In this document: piece after piece, positions 8,221 through 15,880 of the stretch
Numbering within the stretch: the stretch's first letter is position 1
Layout of the letters: each line of letters starts with the position of its first letter
Origin: Polaromonas sp.
Lineage (GTDB): Bacteria > Pseudomonadota > Gammaproteobacteria > Burkholderiales > Burkholderiaceae_C
Length of the DNA: 53,211 bases
Assembly: GCF_029945895.1 (NCBI RefSeq)
Contig: NZ_JAQSDL010000034.1
Location: 1-53,211, forward strand
Direction: 5' to 3'
Notes under the pieces: generated by a model
Databases searched by the model: none
What the model saw: the letters and a program-made list of their open reading frames with translations, nothing else
What the model was told of the DNA's origin: nothing
Position numbers and translations under genes: made by a program

Positions 8221-8997
8221 ATGCTGTTTTTACTCTCGCCGGCGAAATCGCTGGATTTCGCTACACCGCCGCAGGTCGCCGTGCACACCCCGCCGCTGTT
8301 CGTCAAGCAGTCTGCCGAGCTGATCAAGGTGCTCAGGGAGAAAACCCCGGCCCAGGTCAGCGAGCTGATGTCGCTGTCGGACACGCTGGCCGGCCTCAAT
8401 GTCGCGCGTTACCAGGCCTGGTCGTCGAAGGCCAGTGTCAAAAATGCCAAGCAGGCGGTGCTGGCCTTCAACGGTGATGTCTACGAGGGCCTGGACGCCA
8501 GCAGCCTGAAGGCAGCGGATCTCGACTGGGCACAGGCGCACCTGTGCATCCTGAGCGGGCTGTACGGTGTGTTGCGTCCGCTGGACCTGATGCAGCCCTA
8601 CCGCCTGGAGATGGGCACGCGACTGGCCACGGCGCAGGGCAGCAACCTCTATCAGTTCTGGGGCGCGCAGATTGCCGACTACCTCAATGCGCGTGCGGCC
8701 GCCGACACCTCGCCGGTCATCGTCAACCTGGCCAGTGAGGAGTATTTCAAGGCGGTGGACCGCCGGGCCCTCAAGCCGCGGGTGGTCAGCTGTGTCTTTG
8801 AGGAGCTCAAGGGCGGCAAGTACAAGATCATCAGCTTCCATGCCAAACGCGCGCGCGGGCTGATGGTGCGTTACGCGATCGACAGGAAGCTGGCCACCGT
8901 CAGGAAGCTCGAAGGCTTTGACGCCGAAGGTTATCGTTTTGCACCGGCGGTGTCCGGGCCCGACCGGCTGGTGTTTCGCCGCCAGCCGGCCGGCTGA
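8221..8997 (+). CDS. yaaA: Peroxide stress protein YaaA (DUF328)
   Basis: A 258-residue cytoplasmic protein with the family's N-terminal LLSPAKSLDF block and the C-terminal region FHAKRARGLMVRYAID plus GY.F. The length equals the E. coli protein. YaaA in E. coli lowers free intracellular iron and so limits Fenton damage during peroxide stress. It lies 82 nt downstream of DUF3501 on the same strand, extending the rubrerythrin/Fur-box group into a peroxide-plus-iron neighbourhood. The ATG at 8221 is preceded by CCAGGGACC. Identity is secure; co-transcription with the upstream genes is not proven. Confidence 0.95.
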   Translation: MLFLLSPAKSLDFATPPQVAVHTPPLFVKQSAELIKVLREKTPAQVSELMSLSDTLAGLNVARYQAWSSKASVKNAKQAVLAFNGDVYEGLDASSLKAADLDWAQAHLCILSGLYGVLRPLDLMQPYRLEMGTRLATAQGSNLYQFWGAQIADYLNARAAADTSPVIVNLASEEYFKAVDRRALKPRVVSCVFEELKGGKYKIISFHAKRARGLMVRYAIDRKLATVRKLEGFDAEGYRFAPAVSGPDRLVFRRQPAG

Positions 8998-9011
8998 GGC
9001 CTGTGCCCACC

Positions 9012-9842
9012 ATGCGCGACTACGAGGTCCAGCCCCAGCATGTAACACCCGAGGTGCAGGCCTGGGTGCGTGCCCAGGCCGCCCTGGGCCATACGGTGCC
9101 CACCATCCTCAAGGCCCTGCGCACTGCGGGTTGGCTGGCCGACGTGGCCCGCGAAGTACTCGCCGCGACGCTGCAGATGCCGCCCGGCGTGCCGGTGCCG
9201 CGGCCTGCCATCGGTGCAGCGCCGCGGCTGGATGCGGGCGACCGGCAGGTCGATGTGCTGATGCAGATGAGCCAGCCGCACATCGTGGTGTTCGGCAACC
9301 TGCTCAGTGACGAGGAATGTGACGCGCTGATGGCGGCCGCCAGGCCGCGCCTGTCGCGTTCGCTGACCGTGGCGGTCAAGACCGGCGGCGAGGAACTGAA
9401 CGACGACCGCACCAGTCGTGGCATGTTTTTCACGCGCGGCGAGAACGAGCTTGTCAACCGCATCGAGGCGCGTATCGCCCGGCTGCTGGACTGGCCGCTG
9501 GAAAACGGCGAAGGCCTGCAGGTGCTGCAGTACCTGCCGGGCGCCGAGTACAAGCCGCACCACGATTATTTCGATCCCGCCGAGCCCGGCACAGCGTCCA
9601 TCCTGGAGCGCGGCGGCCAGCGGGTGGGCACGCTGATTCTTTACCTGGGTGTGCCCGAAGCCGGCGGCGCCACGGTGTTTCCCGACATCGGGCTGGAAGT
9701 GGTGCCGCAGCGCGGCCATGCAGTTTTTTTCAGCTACGACCAGCCGGATGCATCGACGCTGAGCCTGCATGGTGGCGCACCGGTGCTGGCCGGCGAAAAA
9801 TGGGTGGCCACCAAGTGGCTGCGTGAAAAACAGTTCCTTTAA
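9012..9842 (+). CDS. 2OG-Fe(II) oxygenase, prolyl 4-hydroxylase-like
   Basis: A 276-residue protein whose C-terminal half is the double-stranded beta-helix oxygenase domain. The iron ligands are an HxD (His183-x-Asp185 in KPHHDYF) and His253 (SLHGGAP). The 2-oxoglutarate-binding Lys follows in GEKWVATKW. The N-terminal ~80 residues resemble a small helical domain with no recognised role. The reaction is 2-oxoglutarate- and O2-dependent hydroxylation, probably of a prolyl residue; the substrate is unknown. The gene begins within 15 nt of the yaaA stop. An in-frame GTG at 9003 is an alternative start; neither has an ideally spaced GAGG. Confidence 0.9.
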   Translation: MRDYEVQPQHVTPEVQAWVRAQAALGHTVPTILKALRTAGWLADVAREVLAATLQMPPGVPVPRPAIGAAPRLDAGDRQVDVLMQMSQPHIVVFGNLLSDEECDALMAAARPRLSRSLTVAVKTGGEELNDDRTSRGMFFTRGENELVNRIEARIARLLDWPLENGEGLQVLQYLPGAEYKPHHDYFDPAEPGTASILERGGQRVGTLILYLGVPEAGGATVFPDIGLEVVPQRGHAVFFSYDQPDASTLSLHGGAPVLAGEKWVATKWLREKQFL

Positions 9843-9940
9843 CACCCCTGTTGAGGCTCACTTCGTGTAGCCTCCTCTCCCCTTGCAGGGGACGGCGCCT
9901 GCGGCCTGGCAAAGCCAGTTCCGCGGCCCCTGCTGACAGA
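9843..9940 (+). repeat. GC-rich ~100-bp interspersed repeat, copy A
   Basis: Contains CTCCCCTTGCAGGGGA, GGCGCCTGCGGCCTGGC and CCGCGGCCCCTGCTGA blocks shared with copies B-G. It forms one arm of an inverted pair with copy B. The gap between the oxygenase and hydrolase genes (9843-10069) is almost entirely repeat. Confidence 0.75.
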
Positions 9941-9956
9941 AGTCTGTGCACCCCCG

Positions 9957-10056
9957 TCCCACAAGCGGGGGCCGCGGGTCCGGCTCCGCCGGCCCTCAGG
10001 CGCCGCCCCCTTGAGGGGGGAACAGGCTACGCGGAGCGAGCCAGGACGGGGGTGTA
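9957..10056 (-). repeat. GC-rich ~100-bp interspersed repeat, copy B (inverted relative to A)
   Basis: Reverse-strand copy. Blocks from right to left are CACCCCCGTCC, CCCCCTCAAGGGGG, GGCCGGCGGAGCCGG and CCGCGGCCCCCGCTTG. With copy A it makes a head-to-head imperfect palindrome of about 210 bp. Confidence 0.75.
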
Positions 10057-10069
10057 CATAATCAGCTTT

Positions 10070-10972
10070 ATGAAAATCAGAGCAAACAACATCGACATCG
10101 AAATCGAAGACACCCACGCCGGTGACACGACTGGCCTTCCCGTGGTCCTTCTGATCATGGGCCTGGGCATGCAGCTGGTGGCCTGGCCGCCGGCCATGGT
10201 GCAGGCGCTGGTGGACGCCGGTTACCGCGTGATCCGCCTGGACAACCGCGACATCGGGCTGTCGCAGAAATTCGATCACCTGGGCCAGCCCAATCTGGTG
10301 TGGGCGAGCATCAAGTACAAGCTGGGCTTCGCAGTCAAGGCACCTTACGCGCTGCACGACATGGCGGCCGATGCGCTGGCTGTGCTTGACACGCTGGGCG
10401 TTCAGAAGGCGCATGTGGTGGGCGTCAGCATGGGCGGCATGATCGCCCAGCGGGTGGCGCTGGCGGCGCCGGAACGTGTGTTGAGCCTGACCAGCGTCAT
10501 GAGCTCCAGTGGGGCGCGTGGTTTGCCGCAGGCCCACCCACACGTCATGCGTGTGCTGCTGAGTCGCCCTGCAGGCAAAGACCTTTCCTCGGTCACCGAC
10601 CACTATGTCAGGCTCTTCAAGGCGATTGGCAGCCCGGGCTTTCCGGTGGACGACGCCGAATTGCGCGAGCGCATCACCGTTGCGGCGCAGCGCAGCTTTC
10701 ATCCGGCAGGTGTCCTGCGCCAGATGGTGGCCATCGTTGCCGACAAGCGCCGCGCCGTCGAACTGGCGGGGTTGCGCGTGCCCACCCTGGTGGTGCACGG
10801 CAAGGCCGACCCGCTGGTGCCGTTTGCCTGCGGTGAAGACACGGCGCGGCGCATCCACGGTGCCCGCCTGGTCGGCATCGAGGGCATGGGCCACGACCTG
10901 CCCAAGGGCGTGGTTGAACGCCTGCTCGAGCCGCTGATTCCCCATCTCAAGGCCGCGGAGGCCGCATCATGA
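10070..10972 (+). CDS. Alpha/beta hydrolase
   Basis: A 300-residue alpha/beta-hydrolase-fold protein without signal peptide. The nucleophile elbow is GVSMGG (Ser120). The acid is in HGKADPLVP, and the catalytic His is in GMGHDLP near residue 269. An oxyanion segment LLIMGLGMQ occurs at residues 27-35. Length and motifs fit carboxylesterase/hydrolases of the haloalkane-dehalogenase/lipase type; the substrate is unknown. The ATG at 10070 immediately follows repeat copy B with no clear ribosome site. It overlaps queF by 4 nt (ATGA), so the two are translationally coupled, although a role in queuosine synthesis is not implied. Confidence 0.88.
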   Translation: MKIRANNIDIEIEDTHAGDTTGLPVVLLIMGLGMQLVAWPPAMVQALVDAGYRVIRLDNRDIGLSQKFDHLGQPNLVWASIKYKLGFAVKAPYALHDMAADALAVLDTLGVQKAHVVGVSMGGMIAQRVALAAPERVLSLTSVMSSSGARGLPQAHPHVMRVLLSRPAGKDLSSVTDHYVRLFKAIGSPGFPVDDAELRERITVAAQRSFHPAGVLRQMVAIVADKRRAVELAGLRVPTLVVHGKADPLVPFACGEDTARRIHGARLVGIEGMGHDLPKGVVERLLEPLIPHLKAAEAAS

Positions 10973-11796
10973 ATACCCCCGACCAGTCCCAGCTGGGCAA
11001 ACCCACGCCCTACATCGACCAGTACGACGCTTCGCTGCTGTTTCCCCTTGCCCGCGCCGCCAAGCGCGAGGAACTGGGCCTGAGCGAGAACCCGCCCTTT
11101 TTCGGGGCCGACATGTGGACCGTGTTCGAGCTGAGCTGGCTGAACCTGCGCGGCAAGCCGCAGGTCGCGCTGGTCCATGTCACCGTGCCCTGCGAGTCGC
11201 CCAACATCGTCGAGAGCAAGTCTTTCAAGCTCTATCTCAACAGTTTCAACAACACGCGTTTTGCGGATGCCCGCGAGGTGCGCGAGCGCATCCGCGCCGA
11301 CCTCAACGCGGCCGTGGGCGCCGGCGTGGGTGTCAAGACGCTGGGACCGGAGTTGTTCGACCAGGAACCGGTGCACGAGCTCGACGGCCTGAACCTGGAC
11401 CGCCTGGATGTGGAGTGCCAGCACTACACACCGGCGCCAGAGCTGCTGTTTGCCGACCACGAAGAACCCCCGGTCAGCGAAACCCTGGTGTCCAACCTGC
11501 TCAAGAGCAACTGCCTGGTCACCGGCCAGCCCGACTGGGGCAGTGTGCAGATCAGGTACGAGGGCGCGCCGATCGACCAGGAGGGCCTGCTGCAATACAT
11601 CGTGAGTTTTCGCAACCACAACGAGTTCCACGAGCAGTGTGTCGAGCGCATCTTCATGGACATCTGGACACGCTGCCGGCCGCTCAAGCTGTCGGTGTAC
11701 GCGCGTTACACGCGGCGCGGCGGGCTGGACATCAACCCCTTTCGCACGAGTTACCCGCAGGCGCTGCCGCCGAATATCCGCACGGCGCGGCAGTAG
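10969..11796 (+). CDS. queF: 7-cyano-7-deazaguanine reductase QueF (long, type II)
   Basis: NADPH-dependent reduction of preQ0 to preQ1 in queuosine tRNA modification. A 275-residue bimodular QueF. The QueF signature [13 protein letters not shown] is at residues 82-94. The thioimide-forming cysteine is Cys182 in [12 protein letters not shown]. The C-terminal module has FHEQCVERI and the [13 protein letters not shown] block. No other queuosine genes are in the window. Translation is coupled to the upstream hydrolase through an ATGA overlap. Confidence 0.96.
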   Translation: MNTPDQSQLGKPTPYIDQYDASLLFPLARAAKREELGLSENPPFFGADMWTVFELSWLNLRGKPQVALVHVTVPCESPNIVESKSFKLYLNSFNNTRFADAREVRERIRADLNAAVGAGVGVKTLGPELFDQEPVHELDGLNLDRLDVECQHYTPAPELLFADHEEPPVSETLVSNLLKSNCLVTGQPDWGSVQIRYEGAPIDQEGLLQYIVSFRNHNEFHEQCVERIFMDIWTRCRPLKLSVYARYTRRGGLDINPFRTSYPQALPPNIRTARQ

Positions 11797-11807
11797 GCTG
11801 GGTGTCT

Positions 11808-11877
11808 GTCATTGCGGACCCGATCGCCATCCATGCCGCGATGGGTCCCGGATCGACTCCGGGATGTCAGGCCCCGC
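11808..11877. repeat. REP-like palindromic intergenic element / terminator between convergent queF and isomerase genes
   Basis: TGTCATTGCGGACCCGATC on the left and CGGGATGTCA on the right are imperfect inverted termini. Inside, TCCCGGA/TCCGGGA (11846-11864) is a perfect 7-bp hairpin. It lies between two convergent stop codons; no T-run follows on either side. A bidirectional transcription block or REP relic is plausible. Confidence 0.45.
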
Positions 11878-11881
11878 CACG

Positions 11882-11938
11882 TTTGCTACTTAATCAATAG
11901 CTGCCTGCGCCCGCCCCATAAGGGCTAGAGCCCGATTT
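11882..11938 (-). repeat. AGCAGCTAT-type repeat, copy b, overlapping the isomerase stop codon
   Basis: Reverse-strand copy with blocks AAATCGGGCTCTAGCCCTTA, GGGCGCAGGCAGCTAT and TGATTAAGTAGCAAA. The TAG inside its CTCTAGCCC block is the stop codon of the dienoyl-CoA isomerase-like gene (11925-11927). Confidence 0.78.
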
Positions 11939-12770
11939 CCTTGAAACTCTGGAGCGGGGACAGGCCTGCAAACTCGCCAGTCCGCTTTTCTTTCATCGCC
12001 GTCACCGCCTCACGCACATGCTGGTTGCTCCAGATCGCGCCCTGCAGCCAGCCCATCTGTTTGAGTGCGTCTTCCACCGAATGGTCACGGGTGTAGTGGA
12101 TGGCCTGCTTGGTGCCCCAGATGGCGACGGGCGGCTTGGCGGCGATCTCTTTTGCGCACTGCAGCGCACCGGCCAGCAGGGCTTCGGGGGAGTCAAACAC
12201 CTCGTTGACCAGACCGTAGCCCAGTGCTTTGGCGGCGCTGAGCCGGCGGCCGGTGTAGGCCAGTTCCTTGACCACGGCCAGCGGCACCAGTTTGGGCAGG
12301 CGCTGCAGGGTGCCGACGTCGGCCACCATGCCAATGTTGATTTCCTGGATGCAGAAAAAGGCATCAGCAGTCGCATAGCGCACGCAGCAGGCCGTCACCA
12401 TGTCCACGGCGCCGCCTATGCAGCCGCCCTGGATCGCGGCGATCACCGGGATGCGGAGGTTCTCGAGTTTGGTGAAGGTGGCCTGCATGTCACTGAGCAT
12501 GTCGAAGATGGCGGCACGGCCTTCGGGGCTCTGGTCGTCCATCGCAATCGCGCCTGAAAAGGTTTCCAGTGCCATGCCGGCGCTGAAATGTTTACCGGTG
12601 CTGGAGATCACCAGCACCCGCGCATTGCCGGCCTTGTGGAGGTGGGTCAGCACTTCATCAAGCTCGCGCCAGAAGGTCGGGTGCATGGTGTTCATCGCCT
12701 CCGGGCGGTTCAGCACCAGGTGGGCAACGTGGTCGGTGATCGACAGGGAAAAGCAGGTCAGTGGGTTCAT
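11925..12770 (-). CDS. Enoyl-CoA hydratase/isomerase family, dienoyl-CoA isomerase-like
   Basis: A 281-residue crotonase-fold protein. The acidic triad of delta3,5-delta2,4-dienoyl-CoA isomerase (rat ECH1 Asp176/Glu196/Asp204) is matched in identity and spacing by Asp123 (GGAVDM), Glu143 (IQEINIG) and Asp151 (MVADVGTLQRLPK). The oxyanion segment KHFSAGMALE is around residues 60-69. It is therefore probably an isomerase acting in beta-oxidation of unsaturated acyl-CoAs, not a generic hydratase. I chose ATG 12770 over an in-frame TTG at 12779. The last codons and stop lie in repeat copy b. It follows a small membrane-protein gene by 15 nt. Confidence 0.9.
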   Translation of the reverse strand: MNPLTCFSLSITDHVAHLVLNRPEAMNTMHPTFWRELDEVLTHLHKAGNARVLVISSTGKHFSAGMALETFSGAIAMDDQSPEGRAAIFDMLSDMQATFTKLENLRIPVIAAIQGGCIGGAVDMVTACCVRYATADAFFCIQEINIGMVADVGTLQRLPKLVPLAVVKELAYTGRRLSAAKALGYGLVNEVFDSPEALLAGALQCAKEIAAKPPVAIWGTKQAIHYTRDHSVEDALKQMGWLQGAIWSNQHVREAVTAMKEKRTGEFAGLSPLQSFKEIGL

Positions 12771-12785
12771 GCCTGCCAATGTAAA

Positions 12786-13088
12786 TCAGCGCGCCGGTTC
12801 CAGCCAGTCACACCTGAGACGGCCCCGGGCATGGGCGCGGGCACGCCAGCGCACGTACAGCTGCGGCGTGGCCATGCCCAGCAGGCACAGCGGACAGGCC
12901 AGGGGCGCGTCCAGCGCCAGGGCCGGCAGCCAACCCACCCAGCCCATGACCCACAGCGTTAGCACGGCGTCCCAGACCTGGTATTCCAGCGGACGCGTTT
13001 CCTTGTGCGCCAGATGCCACTGCTTGATGCGCTGCAATTCCAGCAAGGTGAGAGCGGGGTGCTGTGCGGATGTCGTGGGGAACGCCAT
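12786..13088 (-). CDS. Small hydrophobic protein of unknown function
   Basis: A 100-residue protein with a soluble N-terminal 35 residues and a hydrophobic stretch from about residue 43 to 75 (LTLWVMGWVGWLPALAL, then LACPLCLLG) that could form one or two membrane segments, followed by an Arg-rich tail. The CPLC pair is notable. CAGGAGGCTTT before the ATG at 13088 is an excellent ribosome site, so the gene is very likely translated. It is 15 nt upstream of the dienoyl-CoA isomerase-like gene, probably co-transcribed. I do not recognise the family. Confidence 0.75.
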   Translation of the reverse strand: MAFPTTSAQHPALTLLELQRIKQWHLAHKETRPLEYQVWDAVLTLWVMGWVGWLPALALDAPLACPLCLLGMATPQLYVRWRARAHARGRLRCDWLEPAR

Positions 13089-13160
13089 AAAGCCTCCTGC
13101 AGAGTGCAGAGGCTTCAATGTAAGTTTCAAGCAAGCTTGTGTCAACGCCCGGCCTGCGGC

Positions 13161-13182
13161 GGCCCGGCGCGGTGGCCGGGCC
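13161..13182 (-). terminator. GC hairpin after the TPR gene
   Basis: GGCCCGGC and GCCGGGCC pair over 8 bp around a 6-nt loop, 14 nt beyond the TPR-protein stop. There is no T-run on the reverse strand, so termination would be weak or Rho-assisted. Confidence 0.4.
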
Positions 13183-13195
13183 GTTTCATCCGCCG

Positions 13196-13654
13196 CTATT
13201 TGGCGGTCGCGATGGCTTTGGCCAGGTCGGCGGTTTCCTCGCAGCTGGCGCAGATGGCCTGCAACCTGGCGAGCTGGGCTTCGGCCTGGGCCTTCTGGCC
13301 GGTCTTCAGGTAGGCGATGCCCGAGTATTCGAGCGCGCCCTTGTGTTTCGGGTCCAGGGTCAGCGCCTTGTTGTAGGCGGCAAAGGCCTCGTCGTATTTG
13401 CCCAGCCAGCGGTTCGAATAACCGAGGTAGTTCCAGGCATCGGCATTTTTCGGATTTTGCGCGACGACCTTGCTGAAGCTGCTGACGGCCTGGGTCCAGT
13501 TTTTGGCATCGATGGCTTTTTTGCCGACGACGAACTCGTCGATCCGGGCGTTTTCCACCGGCGTGGTGGGGGTGTCGGCGGCCAGCGCGGCTCCGGCCAG
13601 CACCAGACTCAGGACGGGCAGGGCGATCAGTTGGCGAAGGGTCAATGTAGTCAT
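13196..13654 (-). CDS. Secreted TPR-repeat protein
   Basis: A 152-residue protein with an N-terminal signal peptide (hydrophobic LIALPVLSLVLAGAALA, cleavage probably after ALA-A near residue 25). Three tetratricopeptide-like helices pairs follow, the clearest being NADAWNYLGYSNRWLGKYDEAFAAYNKALTLDP (residues ~70-103, cited by position) and the next repeat at ~105-135. Two cysteines (CASC) lie near the C terminus. AAGGAG precedes the ATG at 13654 by 8 nt. It is downstream of the ECF sigma/anti-sigma pair with its own 116-nt leader, which may hold a sigma-dependent promoter. A periplasmic protein-interaction role is inferred. Confidence 0.85.
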   Translation of the reverse strand: MTTLTLRQLIALPVLSLVLAGAALAADTPTTPVENARIDEFVVGKKAIDAKNWTQAVSSFSKVVAQNPKNADAWNYLGYSNRWLGKYDEAFAAYNKALTLDPKHKGALEYSGIAYLKTGQKAQAEAQLARLQAICASCEETADLAKAIATAK

Positions 13655-13770
13655 GTCAGGCTCCTTGGGGTTCGGTAACGGGGGTGCGCTGTCAATCAGC
13701 ACCTGAGACAAACGGCGGAAACCGGAAAACGGATGCAAACCGGTCTGTCATGAAGCCCGGAAGGGCGGCG

Positions 13771-14526
13771 TCACCACAACTTGGCGCAGTTGCCACTGAA
13801 CAGCACCGACGCGCTGGGGCTTAGGGCGGTAGGGCTGGTTTCCAGCGTGACCACCAGCTTGCCGACTTTGGACAGCAGTTTTTCCGATGTCTCGGGCAGC
13901 ATGGAGACTGCCGAACCACTGGTCGGCACCGGGCCCAGGGCGAACGCCGGACCGCTCGCCGGAACGGCCCACAGCACCAGGGTGCCGCCGGCTGGCGCTG
14001 TGATCGGGCCGATGACCTTGATGGTCATGGTCTTGCCGTGGCGCAGGGAGCTGACCAGCAGCTTGCCATTGCCCTGGGCATCGGTGAGCAGGCCCACATA
14101 ACTCTGCGGCAGTTTTTCGCCGGTGCGCATGGCCACCTGGTCACTCGACATGAAGAGGCCGGGTGCCGTGACAAACAGCACGCTGGCGGCCATCACACCG
14201 ATGGCCAGGCCAGCGAAGCCAAAGCCCGCCGGCCTCAACCAGGCCATCCAGCCCAGCCAGGACGCCGGCGCACGCGGCGCCAGTGGCGCCACTGGCGCGA
14301 CCAGGGTGCGCGCGGCAATCGCCGGCCAGAGCCGCGGCGAAGGCTGTTGCAGTGGGACTGACCGGGCGAGCTGGCCCAGCCGCGTTTCCCATTGCGTGAC
14401 CAGCACCCGCAGGTCGGCCCGTTCGCGTTGCAGCCGTTCAAAACGGCGCCGGGCGCCACCCGTCAGCGTGCCCAGCACATACGACGAGGCCAGGTGTTCG
14501 AGCAGTTCGGGTTGTACATATCTCAT
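13771..14526 (-). CDS. RskA-type anti-sigma factor
   Basis: A 251-residue inner-membrane anti-sigma factor. The N-terminal cytoplasmic part (residues 1-95) carries the LLEHLASSYVLGTLTGGARRRFERL helix that binds the sigma factor in this family. A single transmembrane helix covers about residues 100-121. The periplasmic part (about residues 122-251) is the RskA C-terminal domain with TLVLWAVPASG and the usual beta-rich pattern. There is no zinc HxxxCxxC motif. The start overlaps the sigma gene stop by 4 nt (ATGA), the typical arrangement for a coupled sigma/anti-sigma pair. The signal sensed is unknown. Confidence 0.9.
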   Translation of the reverse strand: MRYVQPELLEHLASSYVLGTLTGGARRRFERLQRERADLRVLVTQWETRLGQLARSVPLQQPSPRLWPAIAARTLVAPVAPLAPRAPASWLGWMAWLRPAGFGFAGLAIGVMAASVLFVTAPGLFMSSDQVAMRTGEKLPQSYVGLLTDAQGNGKLLVSSLRHGKTMTIKVIGPITAPAGGTLVLWAVPASGPAFALGPVPTSGSAVSMLPETSEKLLSKVGKLVVTLETSPTALSPSASVLFSGNCAKLW

Positions 14527-15134
14527 GCCACCACCCCCTGCGCAGCCAGGCAGCCCTTGAGCCGGTCCAGCCCGCGTCGTATCCAGGCCTTGACCGAACC
14601 CAGCGGTGCGCCCATCTGCGCGGCCACTTCGGTGTGCGACAAGCCCTGGTAGTAGGCCAGCGCCAGGCTCTGCCGATAACTGCCCTCCAGCGCATTCATG
14701 CAGCCTTCAATGTGCAGGGCCTGGCTGGCCTGTTCGAGCAAGTGCATGGCGCTGGGCGCCGGCGTGCCGGTGGACGGGACATCTTCTTCATCGACGTCAC
14801 CCGACTCGGGCAGTTCGTTCTCACGGCGACGCGTGCGGGCACGCAGGGCGTCCAGCGCCTTGTTGCGCACGATGGCGATCAGCCACGTCATGGGTTGAAT
14901 GGTTTGCCCGGCGATCTCGCTGCGGTAGCCGCCGGCATTTTTCCAGATGCTCACATAGGCCTCTTGCAGCGCATCTTCAGCCGCCTGCCCCTGGCCCAGG
15001 ATACGCACCGCCACGCCAAACAGATGCCGGTGTGTCCGCTCGTAGACCCGCGCGAAGCAGGCGTGCTCGCCCCGTGCCGCACCAGCGATCAGGGCCTCCA
15101 GGCTGCGGGAATCCGCAGGGGTGTTCAGCGTCAT
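14523..15134 (-). CDS. ECF-subfamily RNA polymerase sigma factor
   Basis: A 203-residue group IV sigma factor. Region 2 includes DALQEAYVSIWKNAG and PMTWLIAIVRNKALDALR (residues 54-100). Region 4 has the helix-turn-helix LSHTEVAAQMGAPLGSVKAWIRRGL near the C terminus. It is translationally coupled to the RskA-like anti-sigma gene. A -10-like TATACT (15142-15147, reverse strand) ends only 7 nt before the ATG, which would make its mRNA almost leaderless. The gene follows the cupredoxin-like gene by 62 nt. It probably controls this exported-protein cluster, which is inferred from position. Confidence 0.93.
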   Translation of the reverse strand: MTLNTPADSRSLEALIAGAARGEHACFARVYERTHRHLFGVAVRILGQGQAAEDALQEAYVSIWKNAGGYRSEIAGQTIQPMTWLIAIVRNKALDALRARTRRRENELPESGDVDEEDVPSTGTPAPSAMHLLEQASQALHIEGCMNALEGSYRQSLALAYYQGLSHTEVAAQMGAPLGSVKAWIRRGLDRLKGCLAAQGVVA

Positions 15135-15141
15135 GCGGCCG

Positions 15142-15170
15142 AGTATAGGGAGTTCGGCTGGCGCGGCAAA
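15142..15170 (-). promoter_or_regulatory. Possible promoter producing a leaderless ECF sigma mRNA
   Basis: TATACT (15142-15147) with a weak -35 TTTGCC (15165-15170) at a 17-nt spacing on the reverse strand. The expected start site would coincide with the ATG at 15134. Weak -35 and no ribosome site make this tentative. Confidence 0.35.
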
Positions 15171-15196
15171 GAGCGGCGAGCCGCTTTCCCCCCGGG

Positions 15197-15847
15197 CTAG
15201 ATCCTGCGCCGGCGCGGCACCACACTCAGCTGCATCGTGGCCTTGGCGGGTGCGGCGCTCACGGTGGCCTGCTGCGGGGCGACGTCAATCAGCTGATCGG
15301 CGTGCCAGACCTTGACCTGCGCCGTGCCGTCGGGAACCTGTTCCACATTGGCGATGCCGTCGGCACCGGTCAAGACGGTCCACGGCGAGTCGCTGACATA
15401 GACATGGCCACGCATGGAGCCGTGGATGTGGCAGCCCAGCAGCACGGCGCCGGTTTTTTCAAACACGGCTTCGGCTGACTTTCCTGTTTTGCCGTCGGCC
15501 TTGCCGTCCAGTCGCAACTCGAAGCCGCTGCCAGCTGCGGCGTTGAATTGCGCAAATCCGGCAGCAGAGCCGCGCACGTGGTGCTCCCACGGGTCGTTGT
15601 TGACGAATTTCGCCCGGGCACCGACTCCAACCACGCTGACGGCCGGGATGAAGCGCATCTTTTCCTGGTTGATGGTCACCTGCAGCGGCAGCGGCGCCTT
15701 CGGGTCGCCCTTGTTGGCGGGCACGACGATCACCACGGCATCGGCCACGGGTTTGCCTTCCTTGTCCAGCACCAGGACTTGCAGGTTTCCGGCTGTGGCC
15801 CAGCCCGAGAGGGCGGCCAGTGCGAGGGTGAGCAGGGTTTTTTTCAT
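15197..15847 (-). CDS. Exported cupredoxin-like protein (methylamine-utilisation type)
   Basis: A 216-residue protein with a signal peptide cleaved near residue 19 (SGWATA-G). A plastocyanin-like core follows. Candidate type 1 copper ligands are His89 or His90 (WEHHVRG), Cys139, His142 and Met145 (GCHIHGSM), the expected H...C-H-M order. Residues ~150-205 form a carboxypeptidase-regulatory-like beta domain. A role in periplasmic electron transfer or copper handling is a family inference. It lies between the exported globin gene (33 nt upstream) and the ECF sigma gene. Confidence 0.85.
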   Translation of the reverse strand: MKKTLLTLALAALSGWATAGNLQVLVLDKEGKPVADAVVIVVPANKGDPKAPLPLQVTINQEKMRFIPAVSVVGVGARAKFVNNDPWEHHVRGSAAGFAQFNAAAGSGFELRLDGKADGKTGKSAEAVFEKTGAVLLGCHIHGSMRGHVYVSDSPWTVLTGADGIANVEQVPDGTAQVKVWHADQLIDVAPQQATVSAAPAKATMQLSVVPRRRRI

Positions 15848-15880
15848 GGCAGCGGATCCTTGGGGTGTCGGTAGGGTGGT

